Shown: in pieces, positions 1 through 7,237 of the stretch | Numbering within the stretch: position 1 is the first letter of the stretch | Layout: every line of letters begins with the position of its first letter | Source of the DNA: DAOTVD01 sp034437075 | GTDB taxonomy: Bacteria > Chloroflexota > Anaerolineae > Aggregatilineales > J027 | Reading direction: 5' to 3' | DNA length: 33,653 nt | Assembly (NCBI GenBank): GCA_034437075.1 | Contig: DAOTVD010000467.1 | Location: 1 to 33,653, forward strand | Program-made: the position numbers and the translations under genes | Notes under the pieces: model-generated | What the model was told of the DNA's origin: nothing | What the model saw: only the letters and a program-made list of their open reading frames with translations | Database searches by the model: none

Positions 1-6
1 AACATT

Positions 7-1101
7 ATGACCATTACAGGCTTGCATCATATTACGCTGGTCACCAGCGATGCCCAGAAAAATGTGGACTTTTACACGGGCGTGTTAGGCTTACGCCTGC
101 TCAAGAAAACCGTGAATTTCGACGACCCCGGCAGCTACCATCTGTATTATGGAGATAGCATGGGCCGCCCAGGTACCGCGATTACCTTCTTCGAGTGGAA
201 GCATGTGCCGCGTGGCTTTCCGGGTATTGGCGGTACGCATCATTTCGCCCTGACCGTGGCCGATTATGACGGCTTGCTGAAGTGGAAACGCCGCCTGACC
301 GACCTGGGGATTAAGGTCAAAGGGCCGTACGACCGCCACTATTTCAAGTCAATCTATTTTAAGGATTATGACGGTACGCAAATCGAAATCGCGACCGCTG
401 GGCCGGGCTTCGGCATTGATGAAGACGTGCCCGGCAGCGACTATCGCGAGCCGCCCGCCGACATGCTACGCGCCAATCGGGATGAAGACCACATCCAGAG
501 CATAACATGGCCAGAACCCATCACCGCCATCACGGCGGATATGGCGCTCATGCACGGTATGCACCACATCACCGCCATGAGCAGCGACATCGCGCGCACG
601 CACGACTTTTTCAACGGTCTTTTGGGCATCCCGCGTGTGAAGATGACCGATAATTTCGACGTGCCGGATTCCGCGCATTGGTATTGGGGTGTCGATGGCG
701 GCGCACCGGGGACGATCATCACCTATTTCGGCTATGCGCCGGGCAAAGCGCCGCGCGTACAGATGGGCCGCGGCCAAACGCATCATTTTGCGCTGCGCGT
801 GGCAGATGAACAAACCCAACTCGAATGGCGCCAGAAATTAGTTGATGCAGGGTTGCGCGTCTCGCCTGTGATGGAGCGCGTATACTTCAAGAGCATCTAT
901 ACCAATGATCCAGATGGCCACATTGTGGAAATCGCCACGGATACACCCGGCTTTATGGCCGACGGTGAAGATGAAACCACCTTGGGCCAAAATCTGATGC
1001 TGCCGCCGTGGTTAGAAGACTATCGCGAACAGATCGAAAGCCGCTTAACGCCCATCACCGCGCCGGCCTGGCAAGCGCCGACGGAGGTGCCCAATGCATG
1101 A
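7..1101 (+). CDS. VOC-family ring-cleaving dioxygenase (two glyoxalase-like domains)
   Basis: A 364-residue cytosolic protein made of two vicinal-oxygen-chelate domains, roughly residues 5-135 and 183-315. Each domain shows the same landmarks: an opening GxHHIT segment (H8; H187), a central THHFAL segment (H79; H260) and a closing (Q/H)(I)(E/V)EIAT strand with a Glu (E127; E308). These are the positions expected for His-His-Glu metal binding. The length and domain pairing match the ring-cleaving dioxygenase group that includes Bacillus MhqA/MhqO, enzymes acting on hydroquinone- or catechol-type aromatics. The substrate here is unknown. The stop codon overlaps the start of the esterase gene by 8 bases, and the same pairing (dioxygenase with MhqD-like esterase) is known in quinone-resistance loci. 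The ATG lies at the window edge, so its ribosome-binding site and promoter cannot be seen and an earlier start is possible. Confidence 0.88.
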   Translation: MTITGLHHITLVTSDAQKNVDFYTGVLGLRLLKKTVNFDDPGSYHLYYGDSMGRPGTAITFFEWKHVPRGFPGIGGTHHFALTVADYDGLLKWKRRLTDLGIKVKGPYDRHYFKSIYFKDYDGTQIEIATAGPGFGIDEDVPGSDYREPPADMLRANRDEDHIQSITWPEPITAITADMALMHGMHHITAMSSDIARTHDFFNGLLGIPRVKMTDNFDVPDSAHWYWGVDGGAPGTIITYFGYAPGKAPRVQMGRGQTHHFALRVADEQTQLEWRQKLVDAGLRVSPVMERVYFKSIYTNDPDGHIVEIATDTPGFMADGEDETTLGQNLMLPPWLEDYREQIESRLTPITAPAWQAPTEVPNA

Positions 1102-1738
1102 CACGCAACCATTGCACGCCGGGATGGGCACCGCGACGCTTGGCCCAAAGGTTGAAGACGCTCGCGCCGCCGTCATCTTGATCCATGGGCGGGGGGCCAA
1201 CGCCGAAAGCATCTTGCAACTAGGCCAGGAATTCGGCCAGGCGGAGATTGCCTACCTGGCGCCCCAAGCGCGCGGCGGCGCGTGGTATCCGCAACGCTTT
1301 ATCGCGCCGCTGGAGGCGAATGAGCCCTGGCTTACCTCAGCGCTGGAGGTCGTCGATAATCTGGTGCAGCAAATCGAAGCAGTGGGCATCCCAGCGGAAC
1401 GCATCGTCATCGGTGGGTTTTCGCAAGGGGCTTGCCTGGCTGTGGAATACATCGCGCGCAATGCCCGACGCTATGGCGGCGCCTTCGCCTATAGTGGCGG
1501 CCTCATCGGCCCGGAAGGCATGACGTTTCAGTATCCAGGCAATTTGGCCGGAACGCCCGTCTTCCTGGGGTGCAGTGATACGGATTTTCATATCCCGTTG
1601 GAACGGGTGAAGGAAAGCACAACGGCCCTGCAAGCGCTGGGCGGCCAGGTCACCGAGCGTATTTATGCTGGCATGGGGCATACGGTCAATCTGGATGAAA
1701 TCGAATTTGTGCAACAGATGCTCACTGATTTGAGATAA
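1094..1738 (+). CDS. Alpha/beta-hydrolase, phospholipase/carboxylesterase family (MhqD-like)
   Basis: A 214-residue serine hydrolase. It shows the oxyanion-hole segment ILIHGRGAN (about residues 28-36), the nucleophile elbow GGFSQG with Ser110, an acid in GCSDTD (Asp162 most likely) and the catalytic His196 in GMGHTV. Size and motif order fit the phospholipase/carboxylesterase (Abhydrolase_2) family. The start is supported by GGAGG at 1083-1087, six bases before the ATG, inside the end of the dioxygenase gene. The 8-base overlap implies co-translation. By analogy with MhqD it may hydrolyse an ester product or quinone conjugate made by the dioxygenase, but nothing in the sequence fixes the substrate. 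An acyl-protein thioesterase-like activity is an alternative. No regulator gene of the pair lies in the window. Confidence 0.87.
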   Translation: MHDTQPLHAGMGTATLGPKVEDARAAVILIHGRGANAESILQLGQEFGQAEIAYLAPQARGGAWYPQRFIAPLEANEPWLTSALEVVDNLVQQIEAVGIPAERIVIGGFSQGACLAVEYIARNARRYGGAFAYSGGLIGPEGMTFQYPGNLAGTPVFLGCSDTDFHIPLERVKESTTALQALGGQVTERIYAGMGHTVNLDEIEFVQQMLTDLR

Positions 1739-1739
1739 A

Positions 1740-1757
1740 CCGCCCCAAGCAGGGCGG
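1740..1757 (+). other. GC hairpin after the esterase gene
   Basis: Six-base-pair stem CCGCCC (1740-1745) / GGGCGG (1752-1757) with a six-base loop, starting two bases after the esterase stop codon. It is not followed by a T-run, so it does not look like a standard intrinsic terminator. It may slow transcription or protect the 3' end of the mRNA. Confidence 0.4.
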
Positions 1758-1807
1758 GGGTGATTATGGCGCCACCCTCCCGCATCGCTGCATCAACCAA
1801 ACCAGAA

Positions 1808-1836
1808 TTGACCCGCTCGCGTGGGTCATATATACT
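1808..1836 (+). promoter_or_regulatory. Sigma-70-type promoter of tRNA-Leu
   Basis: TTGACC at 1808-1813 and TATACT at 1831-1836, separated by exactly 17 bases, make the best-looking promoter in the window. Transcription would start near 1843, about 25 bases before the tRNA. The -35 box and spacer contain an inverted repeat, TGACCC (1809-1814) / GGGTCA (1823-1828), which could bind a regulator. A hairpin TGCGGC / GCCGCA (1843-1848 / 1855-1860) lies in the leader that would be trimmed from the tRNA precursor. Confidence 0.65.
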
Positions 1837-1867
1837 TCATGATGCGGCAACGTAGCCGCAATATCGT

Positions 1868-1948
1868 GGGGCCGTGGCGGAACGGCAGACGCAGCTGACT
1901 TAAAATCAGCCGGGGAAACCCGTGTGGGTTCGAATCCCACCGGCCCTA
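1868..1948 (+). tRNA. tRNA-Leu (anticodon UAA)
   Basis: A complete class II tRNA fold can be drawn. The acceptor stem is 1868-1874 with 1941-1947 (ending in a G-T pair). The D arm begins at 1877. The anticodon stem GCTGA / TCAGC encloses a seven-base loop with TAA at 1901-1903. A long variable arm has the CGGG / CCCG stem with a GAAA-type loop. The T arm is GTGGG / CCCAC with loop TTCGAAT. The discriminator base is A1948 and the following bases are CT, so CCA is not encoded. The long variable arm and A discriminator fit leucine identity. It reads codon UUA, and probably UUG by wobble. Confidence 0.93.
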
Positions 1949-1986
1949 CTTTGATCGAAAACAATAATTCTTGGGGAATGCGCATC

Positions 1987-3057
1987 ATGTTCAGGTGGCG
2001 TTTGTGGCTCCTCTTACCGATATTCCTGATGGCCTGCGGTAGCGTATCCACCGAAGATAGCACCCAAGCCCCCACCGCACGCCCAACCCTGACGGCAACG
2101 CCCCGCTCCACAGAGTTGCCTCCTGTGCCGACGCCAATCCCCCTGGGCAGCGCTGAACGCCCCATCCAGCTTGCTTTCTTGGCCGAAGACACCCCCAGCA
2201 ATCGCCAAGCCGCGCAGGACTTCGCCGAAGCCTTGCAAACCGAGCTTGCAACTTTTCGCCTGGGCCTGTACGAAGGGCTGGTCGTGGAAATTGCCTTTTT
2301 GGATAGCGCCGAAGCCGCCCTAGATGCCCTATGCAATGCGCGCGATACAGCAGTATTTGCCGACAGCCTGACCTTTGCGGCAGCGGCGCGCAACTGTGAC
2401 GCCGTACCGCGCTTGCAAACCCTGCGCGAAGGCGAACGCGGCGTCGCCTTTGAGATCATTGTCAATCGCTCGATCCTCGTGAACATTACCCAATTACGGG
2501 GCCGGGCGTTTTGTGCTGTGGCCGTTGATGATCCATTCAGCTTTGTGTACCCAACGCTGGCCTTGCGCGCCAATGGGGTCGATCCGCTAGCCGACTTCAC
2601 CGATATTTTTACAGGCTTTGAAGACCAAACCGAGATGCTTTTAGCTGTCAGCGGGCGTTACGAACCAGGGCGCATTCCGCTCTGCGCCGGAACCGCCATG
2701 CCCCTGGCCGACTTTAACCGCATTCTGGATGACCTGCGCGAGGATACCGAACGCGGCTTGACCGAAGCCCAGGCCAACCAGCTTATCTTGCCCACCTTGG
2801 CGGACGACGACAGCTTATGGACGCCTATCCCCTACGAAATTCTGGTCTTCCCGCCTGCGGGGCGCTTTGCGGAAGCCTTGCGCGAGGCAGTCGTCGCAGC
2901 CCTGCTGGATTTACAATCCGATGCCGGGAGCGCGCAGGCCGATTTGCAAACCTTGCTGCCACATGATGAACTCGAAGCCGTCAATGCCGCCGATTATGCC
3001 GATTTCCTTGGTTGGCTAGAGCGCGCAGGCTGGGATATGGCATCCGCCACAAACTGA
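1987..3057 (+). CDS. PhnD-like periplasmic-binding lipoprotein
   Basis: A 356-residue exported protein. The first residues form a lipoprotein signal (basic start, hydrophobic stretch, lipobox LMAC with Cys17), followed by a Thr/Pro-rich linker to about residue 50. The body (PIQLAFLAEDTPSN, then the RGRAFCAVAVDDPFSF segment and a C-terminal PYEILVFPP segment) resembles phosphate/phosphonate ABC-transporter binding proteins of the PhnD type. The ATG at 1987 is chosen because GGGGA at 1973-1977 sits nine bases before it; the ATG at 1978 directly abuts that motif. The gene starts 38 bases after the tRNA and its stop overlaps the next start by one base. No permease or ATPase gene is nearby, so it may be a sensory or orphan binding protein. 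The ligand is unknown. Confidence 0.72.
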   Translation: MFRWRLWLLLPIFLMACGSVSTEDSTQAPTARPTLTATPRSTELPPVPTPIPLGSAERPIQLAFLAEDTPSNRQAAQDFAEALQTELATFRLGLYEGLVVEIAFLDSAEAALDALCNARDTAVFADSLTFAAAARNCDAVPRLQTLREGERGVAFEIIVNRSILVNITQLRGRAFCAVAVDDPFSFVYPTLALRANGVDPLADFTDIFTGFEDQTEMLLAVSGRYEPGRIPLCAGTAMPLADFNRILDDLREDTERGLTEAQANQLILPTLADDDSLWTPIPYEILVFPPAGRFAEALREAVVAALLDLQSDAGSAQADLQTLLPHDELEAVNAADYADFLGWLERAGWDMASATN

Positions 3058-4031
3058 TGCTGGCTGTTATCATCGTCAATTGGAATACGCGCGACCTGAC
3101 GCTGCAAGCGTTGTCGTCTTTGTTTAAGGACTTGGCCACAACGCCCGATTTGGCCGCGCGCGTTTGGGTCGTGGATAATGCCTCGTCCGATGGTTCGGTG
3201 GAGGCGATCCGCACGACATTTCCACAGGTAGAACTCATCGCCAGCGAGACGAATCTTGGTTTCGCCGGGGGGAATAATGCCGCCTTGCGCGCGCTGGGTT
3301 TCGGCCAGCCGGACGCCACTTTGCCAGAGGCCGTATACTTGCTTAATTCCGATACGATAAGCCACCCCGGCGCCACGGCGACGCTGTACACGGCGCTTTT
3401 TGGGTTGCCGCAGGCGGGCGTGGTTGGCGCGCGTTTAACGTATGGCGACGGCAGTTTTCAGCATAGCGCATTTGGGTTCCCGGGCTTGTGGCAACTGTGG
3501 TTCGATCTCCTCCCCGCGCCAGATCGTCTGCGCGAAAGTCGCCTGAACGGACGCTATCCCCAGCGATTGTATGCGGGCGAAACCCCCTTCGCGGTGGATC
3601 ATACGCTAGGCGCCACCATGATGTTGCGTGCAGAAGTTATTCAACAGGCTGGGTTATTCGACGAAGGCTATTTTATGTATGCCGAGGAAGTTGATTGGAG
3701 TTGGCGCATTCAAGCGGCAGGCTGGCGCATCTATTGTGTGCCGCGCGCGCATGTCACCCATTTGGGCGGGCAGAGCACCGGGCAAGTACGCCCGCAGAGT
3801 ATGCGCAACCTCTGGCAAAGCCGCTTGCGCCTGTTCGATAAGCACTATCCGCGCTGGAAGGCTACTCTCGCGCGGCGGCTTGTGCGGTTGGGGATGCAGC
3901 GTGAGCGCCACCGCATAGCCCACGCAACAACCTTAAGCGACACTGACCGCCAAGAACTCGATACAACCTATCAGGAAATTATCCGGTTAACTTATGAGCC
4001 AACTCGCCGCCATCGTCCTCACGCGCAATGA
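3057..4031 (+). CDS. Family 2 glycosyltransferase, rhamnosyltransferase-like
   Basis: A 324-residue GT-A enzyme expected at the inner face of the membrane. The N-terminal Rossmann-like start is AVIIVNWNTRD, followed by VVDNASSDGS (nucleotide-sugar binding) and NLGFAGGNNAA. NSDT stands where the metal-binding DxD-type motif lies. The acceptor-side region contains FDEGYFMYAEEVDWSWR, typical of WbbL/rhamnosyltransferase-like family 2 enzymes. The ATG at 3057 overlaps the TGA of the preceding lipoprotein gene (TGATG), implying coupled translation. A longer TTG-initiated form would add residues with no similarity to the family. It probably adds a sugar to an envelope polysaccharide or lipid-linked glycan. 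Donor and acceptor cannot be read from the sequence. Confidence 0.85.
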   Translation: MLAVIIVNWNTRDLTLQALSSLFKDLATTPDLAARVWVVDNASSDGSVEAIRTTFPQVELIASETNLGFAGGNNAALRALGFGQPDATLPEAVYLLNSDTISHPGATATLYTALFGLPQAGVVGARLTYGDGSFQHSAFGFPGLWQLWFDLLPAPDRLRESRLNGRYPQRLYAGETPFAVDHTLGATMMLRAEVIQQAGLFDEGYFMYAEEVDWSWRIQAAGWRIYCVPRAHVTHLGGQSTGQVRPQSMRNLWQSRLRLFDKHYPRWKATLARRLVRLGMQRERHRIAHATTLSDTDRQELDTTYQEIIRLTYEPTRRHRPHAQ

Positions 4032-4746
4032 AGCGCGCCATATTCAAGATTGCCTGGCCACCCTGAGCTTTGCCGATCAGATCATCGTGTTCGATTCGTT
4101 GAGCACAGACGATACCCAACGCCTGGCCCGCGACGCCGGCGCGCAGGTCATAGAGCACCCTTTTCAGGATTATGCACACCAGCGTAACGCAGCCCTGGAG
4201 GCCAGTTCAGCGGATTGGGTGCTCTTTGTGGATGCGGATGAGCGAGTTAGCGAGGCCCTCGCAGCGGAGATCACCCGCGTGCTGGATGCGCCGCAACATA
4301 CCGGCTATTGGATACCGCGCCATAATTACATTTTCGGCAAGCTGACGCGCCACACCGGTTGGTATCCTGATTATCAGATGCGGCTCTTGCACCGCGACAC
4401 AGCGCGCTATGACCTCACGCGGCCTGTTCATGAATTGGTGATCCTGAAAAACGGCGAAGCGGGCTACTTCAGCGAACCGTTGGTGCATTATAATTACGAT
4501 ACAGTCGCTCAATTCCATGAAAAACAGCGGCGTTACGCCGCCTTCGATGCGCATATGCTCTACAAAGAAGGCATCCGCCCGAAGCCCTACACCCCCTATA
4601 CGCAAGCGGTGCGGCATTTCAAATGGCGCTTCGGTGATTTGCACGGCTATAGGGATGGCTGGCATGGCTTACGCTTAAGCGCGCTGATGGCCTGGTATGA
4701 ATATCGCAAATATCGCCATCTGCAAGACTTATGGCGCGCGTCCTAA
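3994..4746 (+). CDS. Family 2 glycosyltransferase, WaaE/KdtX-like
   Basis: A 250-residue glycosyltransferase starting with LAAIVLTRNEARHIQDCL. It has DSLSTDDT, the metal-binding DADERVS and the segment HTGWYPDYQMRLLHRD, which is characteristic of the WaaE/KdtX-like branch (beta-glucosyl- or heptosyl-type transfer in lipopolysaccharide organisms). In a cell without lipopolysaccharide it would act on another envelope glycan. The gene overlaps the preceding glycosyltransferase by 38 bases in another frame. No strong Shine-Dalgarno sequence precedes the ATG, so translation probably depends on the upstream gene. Its stop codon directly abuts the stop codon of the convergent gene on the other strand, leaving no room for a separate terminator. 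Confidence 0.85.
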   Translation: MSQLAAIVLTRNEARHIQDCLATLSFADQIIVFDSLSTDDTQRLARDAGAQVIEHPFQDYAHQRNAALEASSADWVLFVDADERVSEALAAEITRVLDAPQHTGYWIPRHNYIFGKLTRHTGWYPDYQMRLLHRDTARYDLTRPVHELVILKNGEAGYFSEPLVHYNYDTVAQFHEKQRRYAAFDAHMLYKEGIRPKPYTPYTQAVRHFKWRFGDLHGYRDGWHGLRLSALMAWYEYRKYRHLQDLWRAS

Positions 4747-5874
4747 CTAACCCCGCTCGATAATCTCGGACAACGCATATAGGCCCCCCGACACCAGATT
4801 ATGCCCACCCATGACGATGGGAATGGGGGCGTCGTACGCGGCCTGAGTAAAGCCCCGCAGCCAATCATCTTCAATCGCGTCGATTTGGAACAGATCGGCG
4901 GCAAAACGATCTGCGCGTGAGGGTAATTCACCCTGATAGGCCGCCATCATCACGCGGCTATCAATAATGGCGGCATCCACCATACCAGCCAGGGTATCGA
5001 AGAATGCCGCTGTCCCTTGCACGCGCAACAGATCGCCCAACAGCGATTTGACTTCGCCTCGCGCGAGCCGCTCTGCCGCGACCATACCGCGTTCTTCCGA
5101 ATACACCCGCAGCCAGCATTGGGTCGCTTTGCTGAGCGCTTGCCACGCCAAGGGCGATACACGCCCAATGAGGGCAATATGCGCGCCCTCTGTGTGCAAG
5201 ACTTGCAATGTCTCGCGCAGCGGAATGGCGTCTAAGGCTGGGGTTTGTAGCGCCGCGCGTAAATGGGCCGGGCATTCAGGATGTTGGCGGATGATGGCCA
5301 AATCGACGGGAGTATCTAAGTCCATGCTGGTGGCGGGTCGTAACCCTGCCGGGATACGCACATCAAATAGGCCACTTTCTTGCAGCGCCCAAGCCAAGCT
5401 ATTATCGCGGCGGTTAGCCTGGATAATAGCTAGGGCATCTTGCACGTTGCTTATGCATACCCAGTCGCTTGAATGGCGATTGTTGGCTAGCGCGATATGC
5501 GAGGGAATGCGCGCGCGGCCCGTGTCGCCGGAGTTTACCAACAAGCCAACCAACATAGCCATGAGTTGGTCATCGACCAGGGGGGCGCTACCACCGCCAA
5601 AATACATCAGCGTTTCTAACCCCGCATTTTGAACAAGCGCGGCGAGCCGTTGTCCAAAATGAAATGGCTCATCGGCAGGGTCAAGCACCAAATTGGCGTT
5701 CATATCCCCTGGGAACCAGGTCAGTTCCGGCGAACTCAAAATCAGTTGCGCCGGAACATGAGCCTGGATGAGTTTACATAGGTCAATAGAGGCGGCGCGC
5801 TGGGCCTCTAACACCAGCGTTTCTTGCGGCGTATGCCCCGCCGCGCCTAGCATAACCACCGCCCCAAGTTGCAT
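4747..5874 (-). CDS. Uncharacterised protein with MobA/CofC-like nucleotidyltransferase features
   Basis: A 375-residue soluble protein that I do not recognise with certainty. The first ~220 residues have the rhythm of a GT-A-like nucleotidyltransferase of the MobA/CofC kind: MQLGAVVMLGAAGHT at the start, a GGGSAPLVDDQLMAML segment near the middle, and MDLDTPVDLAII near its end, which matches the closing D-(I/L)-D-T-P-x-D-L signature of that fold. The usual glycine-rich nucleotide loop (LAGGxSxRxG) is not obvious. The C-terminal ~150 residues (including ALIGRVSPLAW and PIPIVMGGHNLVSGGLYALSE) are unlike any domain I can name. Its ATG overlaps the hpf stop codon by one base (TGATG), so it is the last gene of the tadC-comF-hpf run. 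A role in cofactor or nucleotide-sugar metabolism is only a guess. Confidence 0.6.
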   Translation of the reverse strand: MQLGAVVMLGAAGHTPQETLVLEAQRAASIDLCKLIQAHVPAQLILSSPELTWFPGDMNANLVLDPADEPFHFGQRLAALVQNAGLETLMYFGGGSAPLVDDQLMAMLVGLLVNSGDTGRARIPSHIALANNRHSSDWVCISNVQDALAIIQANRRDNSLAWALQESGLFDVRIPAGLRPATSMDLDTPVDLAIIRQHPECPAHLRAALQTPALDAIPLRETLQVLHTEGAHIALIGRVSPLAWQALSKATQCWLRVYSEERGMVAAERLARGEVKSLLGDLLRVQGTAAFFDTLAGMVDAAIIDSRVMMAAYQGELPSRADRFAADLFQIDAIEDDWLRGFTQAAYDAPIPIVMGGHNLVSGGLYALSEIIERG

Positions 5875-6464
5875 CAGTCAATCTGAGGGGTTAAGACGCC
5901 ATACTGGCCATCTTCACGGCGATATAACACGTTCATGGTATCTTCTTCGCCATTGTAAAACAGGAAGAAATCATGGCCGAGCAGTTCCATCTGATCGATG
6001 GCTTCTACCTCGCTCATGGGGGTCAGGGTGACCACTTTGCGCCGAATGACCTGCTGCTTGGGTTCGCTATCATAGTCATCCACATATTCGAGTTCTGGGG
6101 GCAACGCCTCTACGGTATCCCATTCGATCTCACTCCAAATATCGGCCCCTTTACCTTTCTGGCGGCGCTTGGATTTGCCCTTATAGCGGCTGATCTGCTT
6201 ATGGAGTTTATCGATAGCTATGTCGATAGCGGCAAAGAAGTCTTCTTGTTTTTTGTCTTCGGCGCGCAAGACCACGCCCCGGCTGTTTCGCACGGTAACT
6301 TGCGCAATAGGCTGCTCTTTGCCTTTCTGTTTTTCGATGCGCAAATCAAGCTGAGCTTCGACAATATTGGGCATATAGCGTTCTAGTTTTGAAAGCTTTT
6401 TATTGCCGTAATCCTCTAGCCGTTGAGAAACCTGCATATTTTTGCCATGGATATGAACTCGCAT
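5874..6464 (-). CDS. hpf: Ribosome hibernation promoting factor, long form
   Basis: A 196-residue protein that dimerises inactive 70S ribosomes. Residues 1-100 form the HPF/YfiA ribosome-binding domain (MRVHIHGKNMQVSQ, then KLSKLERYMPNI, with a basic second helix DKLHKQISRYKGKSKRR). Residues about 135-190 form the conserved C-terminal dimerisation domain (KVVTLTPMSEVEAIDQM, GHDFFLFYN, VLYRREDGQYGVL). The two-domain length marks the long form found in most bacteria outside the gamma-proteobacteria. An ideal AAAGGAG stands six bases before the ATG. It follows comF by about ten bases, an arrangement (comF then hpf) known in many Gram-positive genomes, and its stop overlaps the next gene. Stress or stationary-phase control is known for the family but no specific site is visible here. 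Confidence 0.95.
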   Translation of the reverse strand: MRVHIHGKNMQVSQRLEDYGNKKLSKLERYMPNIVEAQLDLRIEKQKGKEQPIAQVTVRNSRGVVLRAEDKKQEDFFAAIDIAIDKLHKQISRYKGKSKRRQKGKGADIWSEIEWDTVEALPPELEYVDDYDSEPKQQVIRRKVVTLTPMSEVEAIDQMELLGHDFFLFYNGEEDTMNVLYRREDGQYGVLTPQID

Positions 6465-6475
6465 GCGAAACTCCT

Positions 6476-7141
6476 TTATTTTGTATCGGCTGAAATAGCT
6501 AGTGAAATCGTTGCTGCGTAAACGGTCTGAGCACCTCCTTCCTTTAACGCTTCGGCGGCGGCGGCGAGTGTAGCGCCCGTAGTACAGACATCATCCACCA
6601 AGAGCACGGGGCCAGCAAGTTCTAAACCCGCCTGTGAATTAACCGCGAACGCCGCCTGGACATTATCGCGGCGTTGCCCGGCACTAAGCCCGACCTGAGA
6701 GCGCGTATCTTTTTGCCGAAGCAAATACTGAACATATAGGGGAATAGATAGGGACTTGGCCACCGTACGTCCGATTAACTCTGCCTGGTTGTAGCCTCTA
6801 TCCTGTAGGCGTTGTGCATGTAGGGGCACGGGCACTACGGCGGTTACCGACCACGGCAAGGCGTTGGCCAAGTGGTGGCCGAGTGTACGCGCCACCTCTG
6901 GTAGGTTTTCATACTTTAGTTGATGGATGGCTTCACGGATAACACCCTCATGCGCCGTCATGCTATAGAGAGCATCGACATTCTGAAAGACCAGGGCGCT
7001 AGGTGTCGAAGAAATCACCACCTGGCGCCAACACAGGGGGCAAACCCAATGCCCAACCCGAGCACACCCCAAGCACACAGGGGGGAAAAGCACATCTTTG
7101 ACCGTCGTGGAAAATGAGACGATAGATTGGCGCAATAACAT
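6476..7141 (-). CDS. comF: ComF family phosphoribosyltransferase-like protein
   Basis: A protein of about 221 residues with a short N-terminal zinc-ribbon-like segment (CLGC and CPLC pairs) and a C-terminal type I phosphoribosyltransferase domain with the PRPP-binding signature VLLVDDVCTTGATL. Members are linked to DNA uptake (ComFC in Bacillus) but are also widespread in non-competent bacteria. The ATG at 7141 is preferred because ComF proteins usually begin a few residues before the LFPPxCLGC segment. A TTG at 7228, nine bases after tadC, would add 29 unrelated residues, and neither start has a convincing Shine-Dalgarno sequence. The gene lies between tadC and hpf on the same strand. With the pilus genes upstream, a role in DNA uptake is possible but not shown. 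Confidence 0.87.
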   Translation of the reverse strand: MLLRQSIVSFSTTVKDVLFPPVCLGCARVGHWVCPLCWRQVVISSTPSALVFQNVDALYSMTAHEGVIREAIHQLKYENLPEVARTLGHHLANALPWSVTAVVPVPLHAQRLQDRGYNQAELIGRTVAKSLSIPLYVQYLLRQKDTRSQVGLSAGQRRDNVQAAFAVNSQAGLELAGPVLLVDDVCTTGATLAAAAEALKEGGAQTVYAATISLAISADTK

Positions 7142-7237
7142 AATACACGCAACACAGGCGTTCAGCGCGCTGTGCAGCCCCCTTTCTGGTTGAGTGGGGC
7201 GCGCCCGAAGACGTACCCATAGCGGCAAAACGTTCGG

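Noticed and set aside
1740..1757. Intrinsic terminator after the esterase gene
   Set aside because: The GC stem is present but no T-run follows, so it is reported only as a hairpin.
1764..2600. Long minus-strand open frame (278 codons) opposite the PhnD-like gene
   Set aside because: It runs antisense through the tRNA and the lipoprotein gene. Its composition (Ser/Arg/Ala-rich) is typical of a shadow frame in GC-rich DNA, with no recognisable domain.
4967..5632. Plus-strand open frame of 221 codons opposite the nucleotidyltransferase-like gene
   Set aside because: Shadow of the minus-strand gene, which has a coupled start and coherent fold motifs. The plus frame has none.
7142..7228. N-terminal extension of ComF from a TTG codon
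   Set aside because: The added 29 residues lie outside the conserved family start and no Shine-Dalgarno sequence supports the TTG, though the short gap to tadC leaves some doubt.
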